A stretch of 64,000 nucleotides of DNA from Rhodococcoides fascians NBRC 12155 = LMG 3623 (GTDB lineage: Bacteria > Actinomycetota > Actinomycetes > Mycobacteriales > Mycobacteriaceae), in NCBI RefSeq assembly GCF_001894785.1, contig NZ_BCWW01000001.1:1054001-1118000 (forward strand), read 5' to 3'. The notes under the pieces are model-generated. The model worked only from the letters and a program-made list of their open reading frames with translations, ran no database searches and was not told the origin of the DNA. The position numbers were made by a program, and so were the translations under genes. Positions 1 to 11,256 of the stretch are shown here, in pieces (position 1 is the stretch's first letter; each line of letters starts with the position of its first letter).

Positions 1-1799
<1,799 letters not shown>

Positions 1800-1803
<4 letters not shown>

Positions 1804-3104
1804 AGGTACTCACGCAACCTCGGGAACAGGCCGACACCGAACGCCACCGACGCCACGACCGTCAGCACGTACGCGCCGTTCGACAAACCCGACAGGACCC
1901 AGACCGATCGGTCGATGTTGGAGCGCAGTTCGCTTCTTGCACTGTCGATCCCGTCGACCAGCACACTGTCGAGAGCATTGAACGCGGCCGCCGAATCCGA
2001 ATCACCCGATCCGGTCGCTATCGACACCGCACCGTTGAAGTCGCCCACCTCGAGCGCCGAATCGATCCGCGCATGCGAGGCCGACCAGTTGTTCAGGGCC
2101 TCGGTCACCTCGGGGTCGCCCTCGAACATGTCCGCGAGCCGAGAGACGTTGCCGGCGAACGACTGTCCGTAATCCTGACTGCCACCGCGGCGGGCCAGGT
2201 CGAGTGTCTCGTCCGCCCTGGCCTGCTGGGCCAGAATGAAACCCGTCGTGTAGGACTTCAGCGGTGCCACCCCGCGGTCGATAGCGCGGTCGGTGGCGAT
2301 CGACGAGATCAATCCCACCACCAACATCCACCCGAGCAAGCCGGCCAGCGCGGCCGTGGCACCGAGAAAACCGACATTCAGTGTCCGACGCGTCGTCCGG
2401 GACAGGTACCACTGAGCGAGACCGGTCATCAGCAACAGGAACACCACCGACCCGATCGCGAAGTACGGGGGACTGGTGAACCTCTCCTGATCGGCCGAGA
2501 CGCGGGAGGCCTGCTCGGTGTACAACTTCTCGGCCAGCGGCAACAGGCTGGACTGCATCATCGTCGACGCCTCGCCGAGATATGCCGCACCCACCGGGTT
2601 CCCGCTGCGATTGTTCGCTCGCGCTGTCTCGACCAGCCCGCTGTACACCGGCAACCCGGTAGCGATCTGCGTCAGCACCGCGCTGGTGGCCTCGTCCTTG
2701 TCGGTGACCCCGGCGGACGCGGCGATCAATTCCGACGACGCCTCACCCAATGCCTGCGAGTACCGGTCACGTACTTCGGGTTGCTCGAGCCCACCGGCGA
2801 TGAAGGCCGACGCGGCCGCCGCGTCGGCCACCGACAGGGCACCGTAGAGATTCTGAGCCGAGTTGGCGAACGGCTCGGTGCGCACCAGCAGTGTCCCGAG
2901 AGTGTCGACTCGATCGGTCACCGCCGTGGACGCGAGATTTCCGACGGTCAGCGCCAAGACGACCAGCGCGGTACCCATCGCGACCAACCGCGCAGGCGTC
3001 GAACGCATCGTGTATCGAACCGGTGGCTTGCCTGCAGCGGCACCGACGTGGGGTGCCGTTGTCGGGGGGACGGCAGCAGAGGGAGTAATGCCGGCCGCGA
3101 TCAC
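1800..3104 (-). CDS. glnX: Membrane signal transducer GlnX
   Basis: About 434-residue membrane protein that in the mycobacterial GlnX-GlnH-PknG pathway passes ligand sensing from GlnH to PknG. Four hydrophobic segments are visible: one near the N-terminus (ALVVLALTVGNLA), two close together in the middle (AIGSVVFLLLMTGLAQW and ALAGLLGWMLVVGLISS) and one near the C-terminus. They separate two extracytoplasmic helical regions, the usual layout of a sensor-like protein. The start is uncertain. GTG at 3104 is preferred because a TATGCT -10 element ends six bases upstream, suggesting a leaderless mRNA; ATG at 3008 is the alternative. It is divergent from mutT3 and overlaps glnH by 4 bases. Confidence 0.8.
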
Positions 3105-3189
3105 GCATCGAGCATATAAGCAGGCGGACCGCACTGCAGCCACTACAGCACAGTCACTACGACGAGGCGGTTCACCTAGGGTGGGGAGC
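3105..3189. promoter_or_regulatory. Divergent glnX / mutT3 promoter region
   Basis: On the minus strand TATGCT (3116-3111) lies six bases before the glnX GTG. On the plus strand TAGGGT (3177-3182) lies seven bases before the mutT3 ATG. Both fit the TANNNT -10 pattern at leaderless spacing. No clear -35 boxes were found. Confidence 0.5.
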
Positions 3190-4026
3190 ATGCGCGGTGA
3201 CGGGGACGGTTGGGTGATCGGTGAGAACGGTTCTCGGCACTGGGGCAAGCACGGTGCCGCCGGTCTGCTGCTCCGTGCGCCCTCCGATGCGGGCGAACCG
3301 ATGGTGTTGCTGCAGCACCGCGCGTTGTGGAGTCATCAGGGCGGAACGTGGGCCCTGCCGGGCGGGGCTCGCGATTCGCACGAGAGCACCGAGCACGCGG
3401 CGGTCCGCGAGGCGCACGAGGAAGCCGGTATCTCGGCCGAACAGTTGAGCGTGCGCAGCGAGCGTGTCACCGCCGCAGTCCCGAGCGGTTGGTCGTACAC
3501 CACGGTCATCGCCGACACCGATCACCCGCTGGCCACCGTCCCGAACGGCGAGAGCACGGAACTGCGGTGGGTGCCGGAGTCCATCGTCGGCGAGCTGCCA
3601 CTGCATCCGGGTTTCGCGTCGAGCTGGCCGTCGCTGCGTACCGAGCCGCTGCGCGTGCTGCTCGACACCGCCAACGTCCTCGGCTCCCGGCCCGACGGCT
3701 GGTGGAAGGACCGCGCCGGCTCGACCGGCGCACTGTTGACGTCGCTGGCCGCGACACTGCCGCGCACGGTGGAACTACCCAGCGGCCAGTACGGCTGGCT
3801 CACCCGCATCGAGGCCGTGCTCGAGGGGCAAGCGCGCGACGCCGTTGTCGACGATCCGCGCATCCCGGTGATCCTCGCGGACGGCACCGGCGACGACACC
3901 CTCACCGATCAGGCCCACCGATCGACAGACCTGACCGCACTGGTCACCGCCGACCGCGGACTCCAGAATCGACTGCCCGGCGCGGTGCACGTGCTCTCGC
4001 CGTCTGCCGTGCTCGCCTGGCTGTGA
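3190..4026 (+). CDS. mutT3: MutT3-type Nudix hydrolase with a C-terminal nuclease-like extension
   Basis: Predicted nucleotide pyrophosphohydrolase (oxidised dGTP clean-up is the role proposed for the mycobacterial homologue). The Nudix box is clear at about residues 58-80 (GGARDSHE then REAHEEAG). The protein has 278 residues, clearly longer than a plain MutT protein. The extra part (residues 151-278) reads like a NYN/PIN-type fold: RVLLDTANVLG with D159, a DD pair at 235-236, and TADRGLQNRL with D255. That second domain is my inference from motif spacing. The ATG at 3190 is chosen because it aligns with the family N-terminus and follows a TAGGGT -10 element. The gene ends 2 bases from the convergent thiE. 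Confidence 0.85.
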   Translation: MRGDGDGWVIGENGSRHWGKHGAAGLLLRAPSDAGEPMVLLQHRALWSHQGGTWALPGGARDSHESTEHAAVREAHEEAGISAEQLSVRSERVTAAVPSGWSYTTVIADTDHPLATVPNGESTELRWVPESIVGELPLHPGFASSWPSLRTEPLRVLLDTANVLGSRPDGWWKDRAGSTGALLTSLAATLPRTVELPSGQYGWLTRIEAVLEGQARDAVVDDPRIPVILADGTGDDTLTDQAHRSTDLTALVTADRGLQNRLPGAVHVLSPSAVLAWL

Positions 4027-4028
4027 CG

Positions 4029-4721
4029 TCAGTTCTGTAGAGCTTGTACCAGCGCGCGTGCGGCTGCCTGCGGATCGCGTGCTTCGGTGATCGCCCGAAC
4101 GACCACGATGCGCTCGGCTCCCGCCGCTCGAACCTGATCCACATTGGTCGCGTCGACGCCGCCGATGGCGAACCACGGCCGCTCCGGCAACGCATCCGCG
4201 GTAGCCCGCAGAGTTTCCAGGCCGGCGGCCGAGCGGTTGGGCTTGGTGGGCGTCGGCCACACCGGCCCGACGGCGAAGTAGTCGACGCCGTCCTCGATCG
4301 CGGCGAGCGAGGACTGCGCGCGGTTCTGCGTCGAGCGTCCGATCACCACATCCGGGCCGAGGATCTGGCGCGCGTAGTGCACGGGCAGGTCGCCCTGGCC
4401 CAGATGCAGGACATCGGCACCGGACGCCAGCGCCAGATCCGCGCGGTCGTTGACGGCCAGCAAGGCGCCGTGGCGCTTGGTGGCCGCGAGCAGAATCGCC
4501 AGCGCAGCGAGCTCGTCCTTGGCCTCGAGCGGCCCGAACTGGCGCTCACCGGCGGAGTTCTTGTCGCGCAGCTGGATGATGTCGACGCCACCGGACAACG
4601 CGGCCTCGGCGAACTGCGCGAGATCGCCCTTGTCGCGTCGGGCATCGGTACACAGGTAGAGGCGAGCGGACGCAAGACGCTCGCGAGGAGTCTGGTTGCG
4701 GACGGTCTGAGTTGGGTGCAC
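4029..4721 (-). CDS. thiE: Thiamine-phosphate synthase ThiE
   Basis: Joins hydroxymethylpyrimidine diphosphate to thiazole phosphate to make thiamine phosphate. The TIM-barrel signatures are present: [14 protein letters not shown] near the start, [44 protein letters not shown] (pyrophosphate/thiazole-phosphate site) and FAIGGVD near the C-terminus. It has 230 residues, typical of the family. The GTG at 4721 is preferred because TACAGT (4734-4729) sits seven bases upstream, giving a leaderless mRNA; the longer upstream frame lacks family similarity. It is divergent from thiO-thiS-thiG, which starts after a TPP riboswitch. Confidence 0.93.
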   Translation of the reverse strand: MHPTQTVRNQTPRERLASARLYLCTDARRDKGDLAQFAEAALSGGVDIIQLRDKNSAGERQFGPLEAKDELAALAILLAATKRHGALLAVNDRADLALASGADVLHLGQGDLPVHYARQILGPDVVIGRSTQNRAQSSLAAIEDGVDYFAVGPVWPTPTKPNRSAAGLETLRATADALPERPWFAIGGVDATNVDQVRAAGAERIVVVRAITEARDPQAAARALVQALQN

Positions 4722-4777
4722 GAAACGAACTGTATTCTCATGGCAGCCGCGACCGACGACGGAGTGGCCGACATATC

Positions 4778-4864
4778 GCGGGAGTCCCGGGGATCGTGGG
4801 GCTGAGAGTGGGTTCGCCGCCCTTACCGTCAATACCTGAACCCGATCATGCGGGCGCAGGGAGT
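4778..4864 (+). promoter_or_regulatory. TPP riboswitch (THI element) upstream of thiO
   Basis: The leader shows the conserved THI-box blocks in order: CGCGGGAGTCC, then GGGGCTGAGA, then TACCTGAACCCGATC, then GCGGGCGCAGGGAGTG. It ends about 6 bases before the thiO GTG, and its last helix includes the purine-rich stretch that would act as the ribosome binding site. Thiamine pyrophosphate would therefore most likely repress translation initiation of thiO. Boundaries are approximate. Confidence 0.88.
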
Positions 4865-4870
4865 GAGGAC

Positions 4871-5928
4871 GTGAATCGCGTGCATATCGTCGTTATCGGC
4901 GGAGGCGTCATCGGGCTGTCGACGGCACTACGACTGGCGGAGGACGGCCATCGGGTGGTGGTGCACGATCCTGCGCTGGGTCGAGGCGCGTCGTGGGTCG
5001 CCGGGGGCATGCTGGCCCCGCTGTCCGAGGGGTGGCCCGGTGAACACGAACTCCTACGGCTCGGTGCCGCGTCGCTCGGGCGGTGGCCGGACTTCGCCGG
5101 ACGCCTTCCCGGCCCGTCGGTGTTCTCGGCCACCGGATCGATGACCGTCGCCCTCGACTCCGCCGACGCCACCGACCTGCGCACGATCGCCGAATGGGTG
5201 GGCGAGCAGGGACACGAGCTCGAGATTCTCGGCCGCGCGCAGGTGCGTGAACTCGAACCTGCATTGGCGCAGAACATTCGGCTCGCGTTGTTGGCACCGA
5301 CCGAGCTGTCCGTCGACAATCGGGCCCTGGTTACCGCGCTCGAGCAGGGATGTCTCGACGCCGGAGTGGAGTTCGTGGCAACCTCGGTCGACGCAATTCC
5401 CGACGCCGATCAGGTGGTCCTGGCCGCCGGTTCGCGCTGCGCCGCACTGTGGCCGACACTGCCCGTCCGGCCGGTGAAAGGCGAGATCCTGCGGCTGCGT
5501 CGCCGACCCAGCGCCGCACCGCCACCGCACCGCACCATCCGCGGAACCGTGCACGGCCGACCCGTGTACCTGGTGCCACGCGGCGACGGATTGGTCGTCG
5601 GCGCAACACAATACGAATCCGGTGAGGACACCCAGGTCACCGTGGCGGGGGTACGAGACCTGATCGCCGACGCCGAACGACTCATGCCGAGTATCGGCGA
5701 GTACGAACTGTACGAAACCGCTGCAGGTTTACGGCCGATGAGCCCCGACGGACTGCCGATGATCGGCAGACTCGCCGACAACGTGATCGTCGCTACCGGG
5801 CACGGCCGCAACGGCATTCTGCTCGCGCCGATCACCGCCGACGCCGTCGCCGCGCTGATATCGGGCGACACGCTGCCCGAGGCGAAAGCCGCCACACCCG
5901 AACGCTTCTCACAGATCGAAAGGACACC

Positions 5929-5932
<4 letters not shown>
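4871..5932 (+). CDS. thiO: Glycine oxidase ThiO
   Basis: FAD-dependent DAO-family enzyme that oxidises glycine to the dehydroglycine used for the thiazole ring of thiamine. Residues 4-17 form the Rossmann dinucleotide motif ([14 protein letters not shown]). [12 protein letters not shown] and the late segment [14 protein letters not shown] followed by [13 protein letters not shown] are typical of ThiO. The GTG at 4871 puts the nucleotide-binding motif at the very N-terminus and directly follows the riboswitch. The frame is open further upstream, but that part overlaps the riboswitch and divergent thiE promoter. It has 353 residues and overlaps thiS by 4 bases (ATGA), so thiO-thiS-thiG is one operon. 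Confidence 0.94.
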
Positions 5933-6889
<957 letters not shown>

Positions 6890-6908
6890 CGGCTGCATTC
6901 ACATGAGC

Positions 6909-6929
6909 GGCTGCGTCGGCGGCGCAGCC
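6909..6929 (+). terminator. Hairpin after thiG, possible terminator
   Basis: A 7-bp stem (GGCTGCG pairing with CGCAGCC, 7-base loop) lies 20 bases after the thiG stop and is followed by CTTTGTG. The T-run is weak, so termination strength is uncertain. Confidence 0.45.
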
Positions 6930-6948
6930 CTTTGTGTGGTGCTGCGTA

Positions 6949-6976
6949 TTTCGCAAACGCGAGCGCGTTTGCGAAA
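6949..6976. repeat. Perfect 13-bp inverted repeat between thiG and the ABC exporter
   Basis: TTTCGCAAACGCG (6949-6961) pairs perfectly with CGCGTTTGCGAAA (6964-6976) around two central bases. Related CGCGCGCA/TGCG fragments follow up to about 7045. The segment codes for nothing recognisable. With so small a loop it is more likely a protein site or a REP-like element than a simple terminator. Confidence 0.6.
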
Positions 6977-7100
6977 CGCGCGCAGAATAGTGGCGAAAAT
7001 GAGGGCGAATCCCCGCGCATCTGGCAGACGCGCGCGCATTTGCGGCCGCGCTCAGGCGACCGCGTGCCCCAGCCAGGCCTCGGCTGTCTCAGGGTCTGTG

Positions 7101-7116
7101 TCATCCAAAAGGATGA
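7101..7116. promoter_or_regulatory. Palindromic operator candidate upstream of the ABC exporter
   Basis: TCATCC-AAAA-GGATGA is a perfect 6-bp inverted repeat 58 bases before the ATPase start, in the region where a promoter is expected. A second short palindrome, GTCGCGAC, follows about 5 bases later. No regulator gene is adjacent, so the binding protein is unknown. Confidence 0.4.
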
Positions 7117-7173
7117 TGCAAGTCGCGACTGTGGGGCGATGTGGACACGCCGTCGATCGGGGACAGTTGTCCC

Positions 7174-8136
7174 ATGATCGAAGTGACAGGACTGACCAAG
7201 CAGTACGGAGCGGTGACGGCGGTCGACAACCTCACCTTCACCATCAAACCCGGCATCGTGACCGGCTTTCTCGGACCGAACGGTGCGGGTAAGTCCACCA
7301 CGATGCGAATGATTCTCGGGCTCGACCGCCCCACCTCGGGGACGGCGACCATCGAGGGCAAGAGCTACAGCCACCTGAAGCAGCCACTGCGTACCGTCGG
7401 CGCTCTGCTCGACGCCAAGTGGGTGCACCCCAACCGATCTGCGCGTGCGCACCTGGAATGGATGGCCGCGTCCAACGGCATCCCCAAGTCCCGCGTCGAC
7501 GAGGTGCTGCGGCTGGTGGGCCTGTCCGAGGTAGCGAAGAAGAATGCGGGCGGATTCTCGCTCGGCATGTCGCAGCGGCTCGGTCTCGCCGGCGCTCTTC
7601 TCGGTGACCCCAAGGTGTTGTTGTTCGACGAGCCGGTCAACGGACTCGATCCCGAGGGCATCGTCTGGATCCGAAAGTTCATGCAGCGCTTAGCAGCCGA
7701 GGGCCGCACGGTCCTGGTGTCGAGCCACCTGCTCTCGGAGATGGCGCAGACGGCCGAACACCTCATCGTCATCGGACGCGGCAAGCTGATCTCGGATTCC
7801 TCGGTGCAGGAATTCATCGACCATGCCTCCGAGGCCTCGGTACGCGTGCGCAGCCCACAGCTCGACGGCCTACGTCAGGTGCTGACCACCGCCGGCCTCA
7901 CGGTGCGTGAGCCGGACAAGTCCGACGAACTGCAGCCCTCGCTCGTCGTGCTGAACTCCACCACCGACGCGATCGGCGACCTCGCCGGCCGGGCCGGAAT
8001 CACATTGCACGAGTTGGCCTCTCAGCGCGGCTCGCTCGAGGAAGCATTCATGAAACTCACCGGAGACACAGTGCAATATCACGGCTCGGGAGCCGAAGAC
8101 CAGAACACTCAGCAAGCAATGGGCGGTGCACTCTGA
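7174..8136 (+). CDS. ABC exporter ATP-binding protein
   Basis: Nucleotide-binding subunit of an ABC-2 type (drug/lipid export) transporter, 320 residues. It has Walker A GPNGAGKST near residue 38, a Q-loop region, the ABC signature FSLGMSQRLGL, Walker B VLLFDEPVNGLDP and the switch histidine in VSSHLLSEM. A C-terminal regulatory extension of about 100 residues follows. The ATG at 7174 is chosen over the upstream GTG at 7141 because MIEVTGLTKQYG is the normal start of this family and GGGGACAG lies upstream. Its stop overlaps the permease start (TGATG), so the two are co-translated. The substrate cannot be inferred. Confidence 0.92.
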   Translation: MIEVTGLTKQYGAVTAVDNLTFTIKPGIVTGFLGPNGAGKSTTMRMILGLDRPTSGTATIEGKSYSHLKQPLRTVGALLDAKWVHPNRSARAHLEWMAASNGIPKSRVDEVLRLVGLSEVAKKNAGGFSLGMSQRLGLAGALLGDPKVLLFDEPVNGLDPEGIVWIRKFMQRLAAEGRTVLVSSHLLSEMAQTAEHLIVIGRGKLISDSSVQEFIDHASEASVRVRSPQLDGLRQVLTTAGLTVREPDKSDELQPSLVVLNSTTDAIGDLAGRAGITLHELASQRGSLEEAFMKLTGDTVQYHGSGAEDQNTQQAMGGAL

Positions 8137-8906
8137 TGGGCGTCTTGGCAGCAGAAAGAATCAAGTTCACCTCGACCAAGTCGCCGTGGTGGTGCAGCGC
8201 GATCGTGGTGGTCTTCGGCCTCGGGTTCGGAGCCATCCTGGGTTGGGCCGCAAAGACCGCCGTCGGCCCGGATGCGCCGGAAGGTCTGCCACCGACCACC
8301 GCATACGACGTCGTCGGCAGCGGCGTCGGCGGACTCGGCATCATGGTGCTGATGATCCTCGGTGCACTCACCGTCACCAGCGAATACCGCTTCGGCCTGA
8401 TCCGAACCACGTTCCAGGCGATCACCAACCGGGCCTCGGTGCTCGGTGCGAAGGCACTGATCGTCGGCGTGTACGGGGCCGTGCTGTCGTTGGTTCTGGC
8501 CTTCGGCGCGTTGTTCCTGGCCAAATCCATCGCCGGTGAGGAAGCCGGGGCTCTGTTGAGCTTCGACGTCGACGGCACCTGGCGCGTCGTCTACGGCACC
8601 GCGGTCCTGGCGTTCGTGCAGATCGTTCTGGCCGTTGCCGTGGGTGCGCTGATTCGTCAGTCCGCCGGAGCAATCGCCGTGTTGTTGTTGTGGCCGTTGC
8701 TCATCGAGAGCCTCGTCGGGATCATCCCGAAGGTCGGCGAGAAGATCCAGCCGTTCCTGCCGTTCAAGAACGCCGACCATTTCCTCGGCGGAAGTGCGGG
8801 AACGGACTTCCACTGGGGACCGATCGGCAGCCTGATCTACTTCGTCGTCTTCACCGCGGTGATCTTCGGAGTGGCAGTGTTCGTCGTCAATCGCCGGGAC
8901 GCCTGA
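8136..8906 (+). CDS. ABC-2 type permease subunit
   Basis: Membrane subunit partnering the preceding ATPase, 256 residues. It begins with the cytoplasmic LAAERIKFTSTKSPWW segment typical of ABC-2 permeases. About six hydrophobic segments follow, including CSAIVVVFGLGFGAILGW, a GIMVLMILGALTV segment, GVYGAVLSLVLAFGALFL and the last helix FVVFTAVIFGVAVFVV. The start codon overlaps the ATPase stop by one base. It would form the export channel in the cytoplasmic membrane. Confidence 0.88.
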   Translation: MGVLAAERIKFTSTKSPWWCSAIVVVFGLGFGAILGWAAKTAVGPDAPEGLPPTTAYDVVGSGVGGLGIMVLMILGALTVTSEYRFGLIRTTFQAITNRASVLGAKALIVGVYGAVLSLVLAFGALFLAKSIAGEEAGALLSFDVDGTWRVVYGTAVLAFVQIVLAVAVGALIRQSAGAIAVLLLWPLLIESLVGIIPKVGEKIQPFLPFKNADHFLGGSAGTDFHWGPIGSLIYFVVFTAVIFGVAVFVVNRRDA

Positions 8907-8931
8907 CACCTGCCTGGGTAGGGTGTCCGCT

Positions 8932-10398
8932 ATGCGGATTTCCTTGCTTGCAGGTAGCGCCGTCACTGTCCTGATTCTGGCCGGTTGCTCGTCCTCCTCC
9001 GGTACGGGGGACGAGGAACCGGCCAGAGTTTTCGCGACACCCGACGGGGCCGGCCTGTCGGAAGCGGTCACCGAGGATGCCCTCGTCGGGCACCTGCAGG
9101 AATTAGAGAACATCGCCGCCGCGCACGACGGTAACCGCGCGGCCGGCACTGCCGGATACGACGCAAGTGTCGATTACGTTGTCTCCCAACTCGAATCGGC
9201 CGGATTCGACGTCACCACTCCCGAATTCGATTTCGACACCTTCGAAGCGCAGACGCAAACCCTCTCGCTCGCGGGCACCGAGATTCCGGTGTTCGCGCTC
9301 AGCTACTCGCCCACCACGTCCGCCGAGGGGATCACCGCACGCGTCGTCGGCGCTCCCGCCGGGGCAGACGGGTGTGAGGCAACCGATTACGCCGGTCTCG
9401 ACCTGACGGGAGCGGTGGCAGTCGTGCCGCGAGGGGTGTGCCCGTTCGGTGCGAAGCAGACCGTCGCCGCCGAATTGGGTGCGGCAGCAGCGATCATCGT
9501 CAACAACGAACCCGGACCACTGGATTCGGGAACGCTCGGTGATTCCGAGACCGCGAAGATTCCGACCGGCGGTGTCAGCCAGGAGGACGGGGCAGCGGTC
9601 CTCGCGGCCCCCGAGGTCACGTTGACTCTCGTCACGACGACCGAGTCGACCACGAGCCGCAACATCATCGCGCAGACCACGACCGGCTCGACCGAGAACG
9701 TGGTGGTCGCGGGTGCCCACCTCGACAGCGTCCCCGAGGGCCCGGGCGTCAACGACAACGGTACCGGCACCTCCGCCGTGCTCGAGACTGCTCTGCAGAT
9801 GGGCAGTGCGCCCGAGGTGACCAACGCGGTCCGGTTCGCATTCTGGGGTGCCGAGGAGAACGGGCTCGTCGGTTCGACCAAGTACGTCGAGGGCCTGTCC
9901 GACGAGGACAAGCGAAACATCGCGCTGTACTTGAACTTCGACATGATCGGCTCGCACAACCCCGGCTACCTCGCCTACGACGGCGACGACTCCGACCAGG
10001 TCGGTGAGCCCGCGGGACCGGCGGGATCCGACGCCATCGAGCGCACGTTCGTCGAGCACTTGGCGGCCGACGGTATCGCCGTCGACGGTACGGATTTCGA
10101 CGGTCGATCCGACTACGGGCCGTTCATCGAGGTCGGCATCCCCGCAGGCGGTGTCTTCAGCGGCGCGGACGAGAACAAGACCGCCGAGCAGGCCGCGAAG
10201 TGGGGTGGCACGGCCGATCAGACGTTCGACGAGAATTACCACACCGATCAGGACACCCTGGCGAACGTCGACCGCGCGGCGCTGGCGAAGAACGGTGCCG
10301 CCGTGGCGTACGGCATCGGTGTCTACGCGCAGTCGGTGGAAGGCCCCAATGGAGTACCGGTCGGGGCTGCGCGCGAGGCCGCACGCGCCGAAGGGTAA
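8932..10398 (+). CDS. lpqL: Secreted M28-family aminopeptidase lipoprotein (LpqL-like)
   Basis: Predicted zinc aminopeptidase anchored to the outer face of the membrane. Signal peptide and lipobox are at the N-terminus (RISLLAGSAVTVLILAGC). A protease-associated (PA) domain occupies roughly residues 125-225. The peptidase domain contains the di-zinc residues of M28 enzymes: AHLDSVPEGPGVNDNGTG (His and Asp), FWGAEENGLVGS (Glu-Glu), LNFDMIGS (Asp) and ENYHTDQDT (His). The ATG at 8932 follows TAGGGT (8919-8924) by seven bases, suggesting a leaderless mRNA; GTG at 8923 is an alternative. Position next to the thiamine genes matches lpqL in M. tuberculosis. Confidence 0.87.
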   Translation: MRISLLAGSAVTVLILAGCSSSSGTGDEEPARVFATPDGAGLSEAVTEDALVGHLQELENIAAAHDGNRAAGTAGYDASVDYVVSQLESAGFDVTTPEFDFDTFEAQTQTLSLAGTEIPVFALSYSPTTSAEGITARVVGAPAGADGCEATDYAGLDLTGAVAVVPRGVCPFGAKQTVAAELGAAAAIIVNNEPGPLDSGTLGDSETAKIPTGGVSQEDGAAVLAAPEVTLTLVTTTESTTSRNIIAQTTTGSTENVVVAGAHLDSVPEGPGVNDNGTGTSAVLETALQMGSAPEVTNAVRFAFWGAEENGLVGSTKYVEGLSDEDKRNIALYLNFDMIGSHNPGYLAYDGDDSDQVGEPAGPAGSDAIERTFVEHLAADGIAVDGTDFDGRSDYGPFIEVGIPAGGVFSGADENKTAEQAAKWGGTADQTFDENYHTDQDTLANVDRAALAKNGAAVAYGIGVYAQSVEGPNGVPVGAAREAARAEG

Positions 10399-10434
10399 GG
10401 GAAGTATGTGTAACCGTGAGTTACGCTCGATCCT

Positions 10435-11256
10435 GTGAACGCAGTCGTCTCCTCGGTGGTGGAGTGGGTCCGCACCACCAACCGAGCGCCCACCGTCGTC
10501 GGGGCGGTTCGGCGTGTGCGTCGCGCATTACCCGGTGACCCCACGTTCGGTGATCCGCTGTCGATCGACGGTCCGGGACGCGCACTGGCCGTCGCGCGCG
10601 TGGCGGATCGGTTCCTGGCAGCGAACGGACTCGACGACGAACCGGGCGCCTCCCGCGAACTCGGCCTCGGTGCCCTCCAGGTGTGGCAGGCCGTCCTCGA
10701 GCGAGCCGGCCGGGGCCGCGGCGACGAGGACGTCACGATCGTCTTCACCGATCTCGTCGGATTCTCGTCGTGGTCACTGCGCGCCGGCGATACCGCCACA
10801 TTGACGTTGCTCCGCAAAGTCTCCAAAGCCGTCGAACCCGAGGTCGTGTTCCGCGGCGGTCACGTCGTGAAAAGGCTGGGCGACGGCATCATGGCCGTGT
10901 TCGCCGATGCGGGCAAGGCGGTCGACGCCGTGTTCGCGGCGCGCGAGGCCCTCACCAGCGTGAACGTCGACGGCTACACCCCGACGATGCGAGTCGGAAT
11001 ACACACCGGAAGCCCGCGTCAGGTCGGTTCCGACTGGCTCGGTGTCGACGTCACCGTCGCAGCGCGGGTCATGCAGACCGGCGGAAACGGCAACATCATG
11101 ATCTCGGCCGCCGCACTCGACGCCGTGTCAGCGGAGGTGCTCGACGCGTTGCACGTGGTCGCCAAGCCTTATCGGCGCAGCTTCTTCGCTCCGAAGATCA
11201 AGGGCGCACCCGACGACCTACGCATTCTCCGACTCGTGCAGTCGCCACAGCGGTGA
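10435..11256 (+). CDS. Class III adenylate/guanylate cyclase
   Basis: Soluble nucleotide cyclase, 273 residues. The catalytic domain covers about residues 97-230: VTIVFTDLVGFSSW (metal-binding Asp), HVVKRLGDGIMAVF (the second Asp and the purine-region Lys), MRVGIHTGSPR, and DWLGVDVTVAARVM (near the transition-state residues). The first 95 residues form a helical region without a recognisable sensor domain. Whether it makes cAMP or cGMP is not proven; the family suggests cAMP. The GTG at 10435 follows TACGCT (10422-10427) by seven bases. Its 3' end overlaps convergent thiD by 39 bases. Confidence 0.87.
   Translation: MNAVVSSVVEWVRTTNRAPTVVGAVRRVRRALPGDPTFGDPLSIDGPGRALAVARVADRFLAANGLDDEPGASRELGLGALQVWQAVLERAGRGRGDEDVTIVFTDLVGFSSWSLRAGDTATLTLLRKVSKAVEPEVVFRGGHVVKRLGDGIMAVFADAGKAVDAVFAAREALTSVNVDGYTPTMRVGIHTGSPRQVGSDWLGVDVTVAARVMQTGGNGNIMISAAALDAVSAEVLDALHVVAKPYRRSFFAPKIKGAPDDLRILRLVQSPQR

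Noticed and set aside
4712..4870. Longer N-terminus for ThiO in the same open frame
   Set aside because: It would cover the TPP riboswitch, and the FAD motif should be at the very N-terminus.
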